This document shows positions 7,273-15,972 of a DNA stretch of 31,052 nt, in pieces (the stretch's first letter is position 1; each line of letters begins with the position of its first letter). The notes under the pieces were generated by a model. That model worked only from the letters and a program-made list of their open reading frames with translations, searched no databases and was not told where the DNA came from. The position numbers were made by a program, and so were the translations under genes. This DNA is from JAQUOA01 sp037443785 (lineage in GTDB: Bacteria; Bacteroidota; Ignavibacteria; UBA10030; UBA8401): NCBI GenBank assembly GCA_037443785.1, contig JBBINR010000040.1, positions 1-31,052 on the forward strand. The letters run 5' to 3'.

Positions 7273-8412
7273 GTGAGTAAACAAAAAATTATAATTCTTT
7301 TTACAATCTTAGTAGATGTCTTAGGTTTTGGAATAGTTATTCCAATATTACCATTTTATTTGGGTGAATTCGGTGCAAATCCAACAACAATCACCCTTCT
7401 CTTTTCTGTTTTTTCTTTCTGTTCATTTGTAAGTAGTCCATTTCTTGGTGCTCTTTCTGATAGGATAGGAAGACGTCCAATCTTATTAATTTCAATATTT
7501 TCAACAGCAATCGGTTGGTTTGTGTTTGCAAGTGCAAAAACAATCCTCTTTCTCTTTTTGGGAAGAATAATCGACGGGATAGCTGCAGGGAATTTTACTA
7601 CTGCTCAAAGCTATTTGGTGGATATCTCAAAAAATGATAAGGAACGAACGACTAACTTAGGATTATTGGGAGCAACCTTTGGTGTTGGATTTATGTTTGG
7701 ACCCTTTCTTGGAGGTCTGTTAAGCACAGTATCACATGCTTTTCCGTTTTATTTTGCCGGTGGGATGGCTTTATTAAATGGAATCTTTGCTTTTTTTATG
7801 CTCCCAGAAACGAATCAAAACCTCAACACGGAGAAATTAAAATACAATCCTTTCCTTCCTCTTACCCGTGCGTATAATTCAAGTAAATTACGACCCATTT
7901 TTGTTGTATGGTTCATTTTTTCAATTGCTTTTGTCGTTATGCAATCTGTTTTTGCATTATATGCTCAAATTGAGTTTGGGTTCAATGCATTTCAAACTGG
8001 AATGTTTTTTACGATTATTGGAGTCGTGGTAGCAATTAATCAGACAATTCTTCTAAAACGATTCTGGCTCCACAGATTTTCAGAATTACAACTCCAGAAA
8101 ATGATGATGTTCATACTTTTTATCGGCGTAGTATTACTCGGGTTGCCGGGAATTGTGTTTTTTTTTATGGCACTTCCATTCCTTGGAACAGGTCAAGCTG
8201 TACTTCGCGTAGTGATTTCATCACGAGCGGCTGGTCATGCAGAAGTTACTACGAAAGGTGAAATCCTGGGAATCACGGGATCGATTATGTCCCTGGCTAT
8301 GGTCGTAGGACCTATTTGTGCCGGACTTTTATTTGAGTATCATCACACTGCGCCATTTATCATCGCCTCTACTTTACTGCTTATAGGTTTTTTTTATTCA
8401 AAATCTAAATGA
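7273..8412 (+). CDS. MFS transporter, DHA1/TetA-like
   Basis: 379 residues, slightly short for a 12-helix drug:proton antiporter. The start is GTG at 7273, giving MSKQKIIILF. No ribosome-binding site is visible, and a start further upstream is not supported. Residues 15-27 (DVLGFGIVIPILP) and the motif A segment GALSDRIGRRPI (59-70) are typical of the TetA/DHA1 branch of the major facilitator family. Helices fill the rest, with a central cytoplasmic loop around residues 180-205. It probably exports a small compound with proton exchange; the substrate cannot be told from sequence, and actual tetracycline resistance should not be assumed. The gene looks more AT-rich in wording than the permeases that follow and stands alone between two intergenic gaps, so recent acquisition is possible. 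Confidence 0.8.
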   Translation: MSKQKIIILFTILVDVLGFGIVIPILPFYLGEFGANPTTITLLFSVFSFCSFVSSPFLGALSDRIGRRPILLISIFSTAIGWFVFASAKTILFLFLGRIIDGIAAGNFTTAQSYLVDISKNDKERTTNLGLLGATFGVGFMFGPFLGGLLSTVSHAFPFYFAGGMALLNGIFAFFMLPETNQNLNTEKLKYNPFLPLTRAYNSSKLRPIFVVWFIFSIAFVVMQSVFALYAQIEFGFNAFQTGMFFTIIGVVVAINQTILLKRFWLHRFSELQLQKMMMFILFIGVVLLGLPGIVFFFMALPFLGTGQAVLRVVISSRAAGHAEVTTKGEILGITGSIMSLAMVVGPICAGLLFEYHHTAPFIIASTLLLIGFFYSKSK

Positions 8413-8543
8413 TGATCAATTCATTCACCTATACCCATCGCGTATTCATATATAAAATTACTTGCATCAAATAAATTGTTTGTGTAATTAGGGTATGGAA
8501 ATTATTTTCTATCATCTATTTACAATTCAAGGAGAACCGTAGG

Positions 8544-10097
8544 ATGGCGTCAAATTCAAAATCCACTAAACTCTTAGCAACCAAACCGATTGAATTGTTG
8601 TTATCGGAGTCAAAAGAAACCGGCGAACACTCATTGAAGCGAGCACTTGGAAGACTCAATCTTATAACTCTTGGAATTGGAGCAATCATCGGCGCTGGAA
8701 TTTTTGTTCTCACCGGTGCCGCTGCCGCAAATTATGCTGGGCCGGCAATTGTTCTTTCGTTTGTATTGGCTGGAATTGCGTGTTTGTTTGCGGGTCTATG
8801 CTATGCTGAATTTGCTTCGCTCATTCCCGTGGCCGGTAGTGCCTACACATACGGATATGCTACTCTCGGTGAAATTTTTGCATGGATCATCGGTTGGGAT
8901 TTGATTCTTGAATATGCTTTCGGGGCAGCAACCGTTGCCGTTGGTTGGAGCGGGTACGCATTAAGTTTTCTACAAGATTTTGGAATTTATATTCCGCCTC
9001 AACTTACAGGTTCGCCAGGCACCGTGCTTGTTGAATTTCAAGGACATTGGGAACATTTAGACCATATCAAAAATACATTGCTCGCCAGAGGAATTGATGC
9101 CTCTACTCTTCCGCATATGACAGCAGATTTCAATCTTGTAGCCTTCCTTGCTATTGCAGTTATCACGACGGTACTTGTCATTGGAATTAAAGAGTCGGCA
9201 AATCTTAATTCTGCTGTAGTGATAGTAAAGCTTGCAATTGTCTTACTCTTCATAGGTATTGCGGGGGTTTATGTATTCCAACATCCAGGCACAACAATTG
9301 CAGTAAACTGGAAAGAATTCATTCCGCAAAATGCGGGCGAGTTTGGAAAATACGGCTGGTCAGGAATTGCCCGCGCAGCAAGTGTCATTTTCTTTGCCTA
9401 TATCGGTTTTGATGCCGTATCTACTGCAGCACAAGAAGCAAAAAATCCGCAAAAAGATATGCCTGTTGGAATCATGGGTTCACTGCTCATATGCACGATT
9501 CTTTATATTTTAGTATCAGGCCTTCTGACCGCGGTAGTTCCTTATCAAGCATTAAATGTTTCTGATCCAGTAGCAGTCGGGATTGATGCGACTGGTGTTC
9601 GATGGGGAAGCTTTATGGTAAAAGCCGGTGCGATTTTCGGCCTCGGTACGGTGATGTTGGTTATGCTGCTCGGCCAATCACGCGTGTTTTATTCAATGGC
9701 CCACGATGGATTATTACCGGCATGGGCAGGAAAAGTTCATCCTCGTTTTCGTACGCCGTATATTTCTACAATCACTGTCGGATTATTCGTCGCAATTTTT
9801 TCGGCGCTGTTGCCAATTAATATTCTTGGAGAGTTAGTTAGTATTGGAACATTGCTTGCCTTCGTCATAGTTTGTGCAGGTGTATGGATTCTTCGTGTAC
9901 GTAAACCAGAAATGGAAAGACCATTTAAAACTCCTCTGGTGCCGCTCGTGCCAATCCTCGGTATTCTTATTTCTTTTGGACTGATGGCGAGTCTTCCCTT
10001 TGACACTTGGCTTCGTTTGATCTTATGGCTTATAGTCGGAATGGTAATTTATTTCGGCTACAGCAGAAAACACAGTAAACTTCAAAACAGTCTTTGA
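8544..10097 (+). CDS. APC-family amino acid permease, cationic amino acid transporter type
   Basis: 517 residues from an ATG preceded by AAGGAG about 10 nt upstream. A hydrophilic N-terminus of ~38 residues leads into helix 1 with GIGAIIGAGIFVLTG (44-58), the substrate-binding unwound segment of APC transporters. The next part (CYAEFASLIPVAGSAYTYGY) is typical of the CAT/YfnA branch. An extended loop near residues 150-195 is followed by further helices, including FFAYIGFDAVSTAAQEAKNP, a strong family signature in helix 6. Length and layout fit 12-14 membrane segments in the inner membrane. It should import amino acids by proton symport or exchange; the substrate is not decided by the sequence. 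A hairpin terminator follows, so it is probably a single-gene unit. Confidence 0.88.
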   Translation: MASNSKSTKLLATKPIELLLSESKETGEHSLKRALGRLNLITLGIGAIIGAGIFVLTGAAAANYAGPAIVLSFVLAGIACLFAGLCYAEFASLIPVAGSAYTYGYATLGEIFAWIIGWDLILEYAFGAATVAVGWSGYALSFLQDFGIYIPPQLTGSPGTVLVEFQGHWEHLDHIKNTLLARGIDASTLPHMTADFNLVAFLAIAVITTVLVIGIKESANLNSAVVIVKLAIVLLFIGIAGVYVFQHPGTTIAVNWKEFIPQNAGEFGKYGWSGIARAASVIFFAYIGFDAVSTAAQEAKNPQKDMPVGIMGSLLICTILYILVSGLLTAVVPYQALNVSDPVAVGIDATGVRWGSFMVKAGAIFGLGTVMLVMLLGQSRVFYSMAHDGLLPAWAGKVHPRFRTPYISTITVGLFVAIFSALLPINILGELVSIGTLLAFVIVCAGVWILRVRKPEMERPFKTPLVPLVPILGILISFGLMASLPFDTWLRLILWLIVGMVIYFGYSRKHSKLQNSL

Positions 10098-10115
10098 GAC
10101 ATAAAGTTTTTATTG

Positions 10116-10170
10116 AAACCGTCAAAAGAATTTTGGCCACATAAAGAGCAAAACTTTTGACGGTTTTTAT
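10116..10170 (+). terminator. Intrinsic terminator after the first amino acid permease
   Basis: AAACCGTCAAAAG pairs perfectly with CTTTTGACGGTTT across a 25-nt loop and is followed by TTTTTATTTTTT. It lies 18 bp after the stop codon, so the two neighbouring permease genes are separate units despite similar function. Confidence 0.85.
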
Positions 10171-10210
10171 TTTTTAAACGATCTAGGTCAATATTTTAGG
10201 ATTTTCAATC

Positions 10211-11704
10211 ATGACTGAGCAACGAGAATTTAAACCGACATTAGGATTGCTTGACTCAACAACCATTGTCGTTGGTTCAATGATTGGGTCGGGAATCTTC
10301 ATTGTCTCCGCTGACATTGCACGCACTGTAGGCTCACCCGGTTGGCTATTGATAGCCTGGCTTCTTACAGGAATATTTACCGTCTTTGCTGCACTAAGCT
10401 ATGGCGAACTTGCAGCGATGATGCCGCACGCCGGAGGTCAATATGTCTATCTCCGTGAAGCATACAACCCGCTTGTTGGATTTTTGTACGGATGGACATT
10501 ATTCACTGTTATCCAAACTGGAACAATTGCCGCAGTTGCCATTGCCTTTGCAAAATTTTCAGGAGTTCTGTTCCCGTTCTTTTCACCAACACGTTGGATA
10601 CTCCATCTTGGAACATTCGGTCCTTACACCATGCCGTTTGGAAAAATGGGACCTTACAATGTTGGATTAAACACACAAAATCTTTTGGCAATTCTTTCAA
10701 TTGGCATTCTTACGTGGAACAACACTCGTGGAATTCAAAGAGCAAAAGTTGTTCAAAATCTCTTTACGCTTGCAAAGACAATAGCACTTGTAGGATTGAT
10801 CGGGCTTGGAATTTTTATGGGAGCAAATTCCCAAGCCATTGCAGCAAATTTTTCTAACCTGTGGAATGCAAGCTGGACAACCGTTAAAGATGGTGTAACG
10901 AATATTACTCCATTAACCGGGGTTGCGCTGATGAGTGCACTTGGAGCTGCGATGGTGGGCTCTCTCTTCTCTTCCGACGCTTGGAACAACATTACATTCA
11001 CCGCAGGTGAAGTAAAGGAGCCTAAACGGAATATTCCTCTATCTCTTTTTTATGGAACACTCATCGTCACCGTGATTTATATTTTCGCAAACGTTGTTTA
11101 TCTCCTGGCATTACCCGTCATAGGAAACCCAAACGGAGAAAGTGTCATTGAACGAGGTATTCAATTTGCAACTCAAGATCGTGTTGGCGTTGCAACCGCA
11201 AATATTATTTTCGGAGAAGCTGGCGCAATTATCATGGCTGTCCTGATAATGATTTCTACGTTTGGATGTAATAATGGATTGATCCTCGCCGGTGCACGAG
11301 TCTATTATGCTATGGCAAAGGATCAATTATTTTTCAAAAATGTCGGCATGCTTAATGAAAAACAGGTTCCGTCAAGCGGGCTTATTTGGCAAGGAATTTG
11401 GGCAAGCATGTTATGTTTAACGGGAACGTATGGCGACATGCTTGATTACGTGATCTTTGCCGTCATGATTTTCTATATCCTCACCATCGCAGGGATATTC
11501 ATTCTCCGAAAGAAAAAACCAGATACCGATCGGCCATATAAAGCTTTTGGCTATCCATTTGTTCCAATTGTTTATATTATTTTTGCAGTATTGTTTTGCA
11601 TAAACCTTTTAGTTGTAAAACCGCAATTTACTTGGCCCGGATTATTCATTGTAATGCTGGGAATACCTGTCTATTGGCTGTGGAAGCGAAATAAAATAGA
11701 ATAA
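10211..11704 (+). CDS. APC-family amino acid permease, LAT/exchanger-like
   Basis: 497 residues. The start ATG at 10211 has a weak AGGA about 9 nt upstream. Helix 1 carries GSMIGSGIF (22-30), the APC substrate-site motif, and SYGELAAMMPHAGGQYVYLR (about residues 61-80) is the second hallmark. The later segment LFSSDAWNNITFTAGEVKEP matches helix 6 of the LAT/Ser-Thr exchanger branch, where the equivalent of the CAT-type FDAVSTAAQE sequence is AWNNI. It is thus a distant paralogue of the preceding permease, not a recent tandem copy. An inner-membrane amino acid transporter is well supported; the substrate is not. A second hairpin terminator follows at 11777. Confidence 0.87.
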   Translation: MTEQREFKPTLGLLDSTTIVVGSMIGSGIFIVSADIARTVGSPGWLLIAWLLTGIFTVFAALSYGELAAMMPHAGGQYVYLREAYNPLVGFLYGWTLFTVIQTGTIAAVAIAFAKFSGVLFPFFSPTRWILHLGTFGPYTMPFGKMGPYNVGLNTQNLLAILSIGILTWNNTRGIQRAKVVQNLFTLAKTIALVGLIGLGIFMGANSQAIAANFSNLWNASWTTVKDGVTNITPLTGVALMSALGAAMVGSLFSSDAWNNITFTAGEVKEPKRNIPLSLFYGTLIVTVIYIFANVVYLLALPVIGNPNGESVIERGIQFATQDRVGVATANIIFGEAGAIIMAVLIMISTFGCNNGLILAGARVYYAMAKDQLFFKNVGMLNEKQVPSSGLIWQGIWASMLCLTGTYGDMLDYVIFAVMIFYILTIAGIFILRKKKPDTDRPYKAFGYPFVPIVYIIFAVLFCINLLVVKPQFTWPGLFIVMLGIPVYWLWKRNKIE

Positions 11705-11726
11705 TGTTATTTTACGACGGTTTCGC

Positions 11727-11757
11727 TTGGAATTTCGCAGTTACTTTTATAAATTTG
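11727..11757 (+). promoter_or_regulatory. Candidate Bacteroidota-type promoter upstream of hppA
   Basis: TTG at 11727-11729 and TAAATTTG at 11750-11757 are 20 nt apart, which fits the TTG/TAnnTTTG arrangement. In this position a transcript toward hppA would immediately meet the hairpin at 11777-11815. In AT-rich DNA such matches arise by chance, so this is tentative. Confidence 0.3.
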
Positions 11758-11776
11758 TCACATTAATTACCCACTT

Positions 11777-11815
11777 AAAAAATCCCCGACGGGTGCAGAT
11801 CGGGGATTTTTTTTG
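11777..11815 (+). terminator. Intrinsic terminator between permease and pyrophosphatase genes
   Basis: AAAATCCCCGA pairs with TCGGGGATTTT across a ten-base loop, followed by a run of eight T. It ends the permease transcript, and hppA starts 48 bp later. If the promoter at 11727-11757 is real, the hairpin would lie in the hppA leader. Confidence 0.85.
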
Positions 11816-11862
11816 AAAAATTTTTATTCACTCTTCATCTAAAGGAAAGGTTAACGGTAACT

Positions 11863-14022
11863 ATGGAACTAACGTTAATTCTTGGCATTAGCATTATTGG
11901 ATTGTTGTTTGCAGTTTATTTAATTCGAGACGTGATGAAACGTGATTCCGGAACTTCCGCAATGCAGGAAATTTCGAATGCGATTAAATCGGGTGCTGAA
12001 GCATTCTTGCGGCGACAAAATAAAACTATCGCCTACCTCTCCATCGCATTAGCGGCTGTTATTTATATCTTGTATGCATTTGTGAGAGCACATAACGAAC
12101 ATGATCCGGCGTCTACCAGTATGCTTGCAATGTGGACGACAGTGTCATTTATTCTTGGTGCAGCATGTTCCGTTGCTGCCGGATATATGGGAATGTGGAC
12201 TTCCATTCGAACAAATATTCGCACCGCAGCGGCAGCAACAAAAGGAATGAATGGCGCATTACAGACCGCTCTTCGTGGCGGCGCAGTTTCAGGATTTTTT
12301 GTTGTTGCAATGAGCTTATTTGGAGTTGCAGGATTATTTGCTCTCGTAAATATGAGCGGCGTAACAACTGATGTTTCCAAAATTCCATTACTGATTGTAG
12401 GATATGGTTTTGGAGCAAGTTTTGTGGCATTGTTTGCACAACTTGGCGGAGGAATTTACACGAAAGCTGCTGATGTTGGTGCTGATCTTGTGGGTAAAGT
12501 TGAAGCAGGAATTCCTGAAGATGACCCGCGTAATCCAGCAGTTATTGCCGATCTCGTTGGTGATAATGTGGGCGATTGTGCAGGTCGTGGCGCTGATTTA
12601 TTTGAATCAACCGCAGCGGAAAATATTGGTGCGATGATTCTTGCGGCTGGGCTGTACAGAGCAAACGCTGAAGTTTTCGGAGGTCAAGGACTTGCATTGC
12701 TTGGCGTTCTTCTCTTCCCTCTCGTTGCCCGTGCATTTGGTATTCTTGCATCAATTGTGGGAATTATGATAGTTAAAACAGACGACAAAGAAGATCCGAT
12801 GAATGCATTAAACCGCGGATTCTATGTTACAGCAGCATTAGCAATGGTCGGATTTTTTATTGCCTCCAAATGGCTTCTTGGTGACGCTTATTATTTTAAC
12901 TTTTTTATTTGCGGCGTTATCGGTGTTCTTACATCACTTGCATTTGTTTTTATCACACAATATTATACCGAATACAAATATCGCCCCGTCCAATCCATAG
13001 CACAGCAGTCTAAAACTGGACCAGCAACCAACATCATCGCCGGTATTGCCGTTGGAATGGAATCGACTGGATATCCGGTACTTGTTATTTCCGCTGCTCT
13101 TATCACATCATATTTTCTTGGCGAACATTCGGGATTAAAAGACGCGGGCTTATTTGGTACAGCTGTGGCAACGATGGGTATGCTCGGAACAGCAGCATAT
13201 ATTTTGGCAATGGATACATTCGGACCAATTACGGATAACGCGGGCGGAATCATTGAGATGTCTCATCAACCTGAAGAAATTCGGCGGAAGACCGATCGTT
13301 TAGATGCCGTTGGCAATACAACCAAAGCCCTCACAAAGGGATACGCTGTTGGTTCAGCAGCGCTTGCTGCATTTCTTCTCTTCAGCGCATACTTTGATGA
13401 GGTGCGAAATTACGGCTTCGAATTAAATCATATCGATTTATCCAAGCCTGCCGTGTTTGTAGGTGCTTTGCTTGGGGCAATGCTTGTATTTCTATTCTCA
13501 TCGCTTGCCATTAAAGCAGTAGGACGTGCAGCATATGCGATCATTAACAATGTTCGTGAACAATTCAAAAATAATCCCGGCATTATGCAAGGAACCTCCA
13601 AACCTGATTACGGTCAATGCGTTGACATCGTTACTCGTGCTGCATTGAAAGAAATGGTATTACCCGGACTTCTCGTTGTTACGATGCCGATTGCAGTCGG
13701 AATTCTTTTCAAGTGGTTGTTTCAAGCCAGCGGAAGCCCTATCAATGGTGCTTCCGGTGCAGAAGTTGTTGGCGGATTGTTGATGGTAGGAACAATTACC
13801 GGAATTTTGACGGCACTCTTTCTCAACAATGGCGGTGGTGCATGGGACAATGCAAAGAAATTTGTAGAAGTTGAAGATAAAAAAGGAACCGATTGGCACA
13901 AAGCAACCGTTGTCGGTGATACGGTTGGTGATCCATTTAAAGACACTGCAGGTCCATCACTTCACGTGTTGATCAAATTGCTTTCAACAATTACACTCGT
14001 CCTCGCTCCTCTGTTTATTTAA
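11863..14022 (+). CDS. hppA: Membrane-bound proton-translocating pyrophosphatase, K+-independent type
   Basis: 719 residues, normal for the family, with about 16 membrane helices. It couples hydrolysis of pyrophosphate to ion export across the inner membrane. Signature motifs are intact: GGGIYTKAADVGADLVGKVE (195-214), DNVGDCAGRGAD (234-245), TDNAGGIIEM (457-466) and a C-terminal GDTVGDPFKDTAGPSLH. The segment GNTTKALTKG (484-493) has Lys488 where potassium-dependent members have Ala. By established family rules this marks the potassium-independent class, which are proton pumps, rather than the sodium-pumping class. The start ATG at 11863 has a purine-rich AGGAAAGG about 12 nt upstream. The gene is flanked by hairpins on both sides, so it is its own unit. 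Confidence 0.95.
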   Translation: MELTLILGISIIGLLFAVYLIRDVMKRDSGTSAMQEISNAIKSGAEAFLRRQNKTIAYLSIALAAVIYILYAFVRAHNEHDPASTSMLAMWTTVSFILGAACSVAAGYMGMWTSIRTNIRTAAAATKGMNGALQTALRGGAVSGFFVVAMSLFGVAGLFALVNMSGVTTDVSKIPLLIVGYGFGASFVALFAQLGGGIYTKAADVGADLVGKVEAGIPEDDPRNPAVIADLVGDNVGDCAGRGADLFESTAAENIGAMILAAGLYRANAEVFGGQGLALLGVLLFPLVARAFGILASIVGIMIVKTDDKEDPMNALNRGFYVTAALAMVGFFIASKWLLGDAYYFNFFICGVIGVLTSLAFVFITQYYTEYKYRPVQSIAQQSKTGPATNIIAGIAVGMESTGYPVLVISAALITSYFLGEHSGLKDAGLFGTAVATMGMLGTAAYILAMDTFGPITDNAGGIIEMSHQPEEIRRKTDRLDAVGNTTKALTKGYAVGSAALAAFLLFSAYFDEVRNYGFELNHIDLSKPAVFVGALLGAMLVFLFSSLAIKAVGRAAYAIINNVREQFKNNPGIMQGTSKPDYGQCVDIVTRAALKEMVLPGLLVVTMPIAVGILFKWLFQASGSPINGASGAEVVGGLLMVGTITGILTALFLNNGGGAWDNAKKFVEVEDKKGTDWHKATVVGDTVGDPFKDTAGPSLHVLIKLLSTITLVLAPLFI

Positions 14023-14029
14023 TTTTTTT

Positions 14030-14066
14030 CACTCCGGTTGCACAATGCGATCGGAGTGATTTTTTT
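14030..14066 (+). terminator. Intrinsic terminator of hppA
   Basis: CACTCCG (14030-14036) pairs with CGGAGTG (14052-14058), followed by A and seven T. It begins 8 bp after the hppA stop codon. Confidence 0.85.
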
Positions 14067-14077
14067 AAAAATTCTCT

Positions 14078-14107
14078 TTTGAAAAAAAATTTTTTTTCGT
14101 ATATTTG
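14078..14107 (+). promoter_or_regulatory. Bacteroidota-type promoter of tRNA-Phe
   Basis: TTTG at 14078-14081 and TATATTTG at 14100-14107 have an 18-nt spacer, close to the known TTTG-N19-TAnnTTTG consensus of the Bacteroidota primary sigma factor. Transcription would start a few bases before the mature tRNA at 14120. It is the best promoter match in the window and the strongest sequence hint at the phylum. Confidence 0.65.
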
Positions 14108-14119
14108 TAAGTCGATTAA

Positions 14120-14192
14120 GGACAGGTAGCTCAGTTGGTAGAGCAACGGCCTGAAAAGCCGTGTGTCGCCAGTTCGATTCTGGCCCTGTCCA
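14120..14192 (+). tRNA. tRNA-Phe (GAA)
   Basis: A full 73-nt cloverleaf can be folded: acceptor GGACAGG/CCTGTCC with discriminator A, D-arm GCTC/GAGC with the AGTTGGTA loop, anticodon arm ACGGC/GCCGT with loop CTGAAAA (anticodon GAA), 5-nt variable loop, and T-arm GCCAG/CTGGC with TTCGATT. All stems pair perfectly. The 3' CCA is not encoded. It lies alone between the pyrophosphatase terminator and a downstream terminator. Confidence 0.97.
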
Positions 14193-14196
14193 CACT

Positions 14197-14229
14197 AAAA
14201 ACGCCGAGATTCATTCGGCGTTTTTTATT
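14197..14229. terminator. Bidirectional terminator between tRNA-Phe and nadD
   Basis: AAACGCCGA pairs with TCGGCGTTT across GATTCAT. Read rightward it ends in TTTTTT after the stem; read leftward the stem is followed by a run of T as well. It can end both the tRNA transcript and the convergent polysaccharide/nadD operon. Confidence 0.85.
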
Positions 14230-14287
14230 TTAAACTAAATCGTACATTGCAGTCAACACAAATACAGGGCTGTTGATTTATGCAAGT

Positions 14288-14866
14288 TTATTTATATAAA
14301 CCGTTCAATTCAATATAGTTTAATACTTTTTCTGAAACCTGATATGCCACTGATTCGCCCCGCATAATTCTTTCACGAATTTCGGAAGAAGATATGCCTA
14401 TATTAGGGACAGAAGCAAAGTATATTTGTTTCGAGGGAAGATTGGGATTAATTTCCGGGGTATAATGCGGACGATTCATAACCACAAGCGTTGCAATATC
14501 CAAAATCTCAGTATAATTTTTCCAATTGTGAAATGTTTGATAATTATCCATCCCAATAATAAGATACAGAACATCTTTGGGAAGATTTTTATGAATGTAG
14601 GTCACCGTATCAATTGTAAAAGAAACGTCTTTCCTTTTCAGTTCGACATCAAGGCATTCAAAATTTTTATTACCTTCAATCGCCAGCCGTGTCATGGTAT
14701 ACCGGTGTTCTGCCAATTCATTTTGTTCATCTTGCTTATGAGGAGAAATAAATGACGGGACAAAAAATATTTTATCCAAATTAATTTCATCTCGAACCGT
14801 CTCGGCTACGATGAGATGTCCTATGTGCGGCGGATTAAATGTGCCGCCGAAAATACCGATTTTCAT
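14288..14866 (-). CDS. nadD: Nicotinate-nucleotide adenylyltransferase
   Basis: 192 residues, the usual size. NadD joins nicotinate mononucleotide and ATP to give deamido-NAD in NAD synthesis. The nucleotidyltransferase motif GGTFNPPHIGH is at 7-17, and the second signature ISSSEIRERI near 158-167. The ATG start overlaps the stop of the upstream glycosyltransferase by 4 bp (ATGA), so it is translated from the same transcript as the polysaccharide genes. It is the last gene of that operon and ends before a two-way terminator. Its link to the glycan genes is positional; no direct functional tie is suggested by the protein. Confidence 0.95.
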   Translation of the reverse strand: MKIGIFGGTFNPPHIGHLIVAETVRDEINLDKIFFVPSFISPHKQDEQNELAEHRYTMTRLAIEGNKNFECLDVELKRKDVSFTIDTVTYIHKNLPKDVLYLIIGMDNYQTFHNWKNYTEILDIATLVVMNRPHYTPEINPNLPSKQIYFASVPNIGISSSEIRERIMRGESVAYQVSEKVLNYIELNGLYK

Positions 14867-15957
14867 TGTCCTATTTTCTGATAGACATCAATGGTTTTAT
14901 TTACGCATTTTTCCCACGTAAACATTTTAGCCCGTTCATTTCCCTTTCGGATAAGTTTTTCCTTCTCTTCCCGACTGTCTAAAATAACCTTTATTTGAGC
15001 AACAAGCGAATCAACATCGAACGGATCAAACAGTAAGCCGGCATCGGCAACTACTTCGGTAATTGATGAACTACGCGCTCCAATTGCCGGCACCTGAGAT
15101 GCCATCGCTTCCACCATTGAAAAACCAAACCCTTCGTACAGTGACGGTAAGATAACCATTTCTGCAGCCTGATAGGCAATCCGAAGATCATCCTCATGTA
15201 ATTTCCCGGTGGCAATAACCGAAGAGTGTAATTTATTACTTTCAATCTTTTTTTGGAGTTCCGGATAGTCTTTAATACTCTCACCTGTTATCACTATTCG
15301 AAGATCATACTGTGAACAAATTTTATTAAATGCTTCCAAAAGAATAGAAATATTTTTGTGTGGTTTGAGACTTCCAGTATACAAAATGTACGGTTGTTTG
15401 ATGGAATATTTTCGAAGGAATTGTACTTTCAAACTTTCTTCAATCTTTTCAAAATATCGGTCATTGACACCTAAATGGATAACATGGATTTTTTTTTCAT
15501 CAACTTTAAACATTTCTATCAATTCCGTTTTCCCAAATTCAGAATCTACGATAATTGCCGATGAAGCATGACATGCATGCCGGATAACAAAATACGCATA
15601 GGCCCTGTGTGCTGGAGAAAAATACTCCTTCATTCGAATATGAATAATATCGTGAATTGTAACAACACTTGGCACACGCAAATTGACGGGTAAGGTGTAA
15701 TGCGGTGAGTGGTAAAGGGAAAGTTTTTGACGATTTGCTTTCTGTGAAAGTTTTAGTAACTCTGCAACAGAATATTTGGCAGAATTATCAATAATAAATT
15801 GCCCGTTCAATAATTTCGGTAAGGTTTCTTTCACATCGGCAGAAACAAAATAAATCATTTCATAATCAGGAATATTTTGAAAAGCGGACACAAGGTTTTG
15901 AATATACGTTCCAATACCGTAATCATGATATTTTCTAATGTCAAATCCAATTCGCAT
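14863..15957 (-). CDS. GT4-type glycosyltransferase
   Basis: 364 residues with the two-lobed GT-B fold. The start MRIGFDIRKYHDYGIGTYIQNL has the glycine-rich acceptor loop of GT4 enzymes. The C-terminal lobe begins near LYTGSLKPHKNISILLEAF, and EGFGFSMVEAMASQVPAIG supplies the E-x7-E motif that binds the donor nucleotide sugar. It should be a cytoplasmic, peripheral retaining glycosyltransferase adding a sugar to a lipid-linked glycan; donor and acceptor are unknown. It lies 15 bp after a GT2 gene and overlaps nadD by 4 bp. Confidence 0.9.
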   Translation of the reverse strand: MRIGFDIRKYHDYGIGTYIQNLVSAFQNIPDYEMIYFVSADVKETLPKLLNGQFIIDNSAKYSVAELLKLSQKANRQKLSLYHSPHYTLPVNLRVPSVVTIHDIIHIRMKEYFSPAHRAYAYFVIRHACHASSAIIVDSEFGKTELIEMFKVDEKKIHVIHLGVNDRYFEKIEESLKVQFLRKYSIKQPYILYTGSLKPHKNISILLEAFNKICSQYDLRIVITGESIKDYPELQKKIESNKLHSSVIATGKLHEDDLRIAYQAAEMVILPSLYEGFGFSMVEAMASQVPAIGARSSSITEVVADAGLLFDPFDVDSLVAQIKVILDSREEKEKLIRKGNERAKMFTWEKCVNKTIDVYQKIGQ

Positions 15958-15972
15958 ACAAAATAAATAAAT

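Noticed and set aside
8544..11704. The two permeases as a recent tandem duplication
   Set aside because: Their family motifs differ (CAT-like against LAT-like) and similarity is limited to general APC features.
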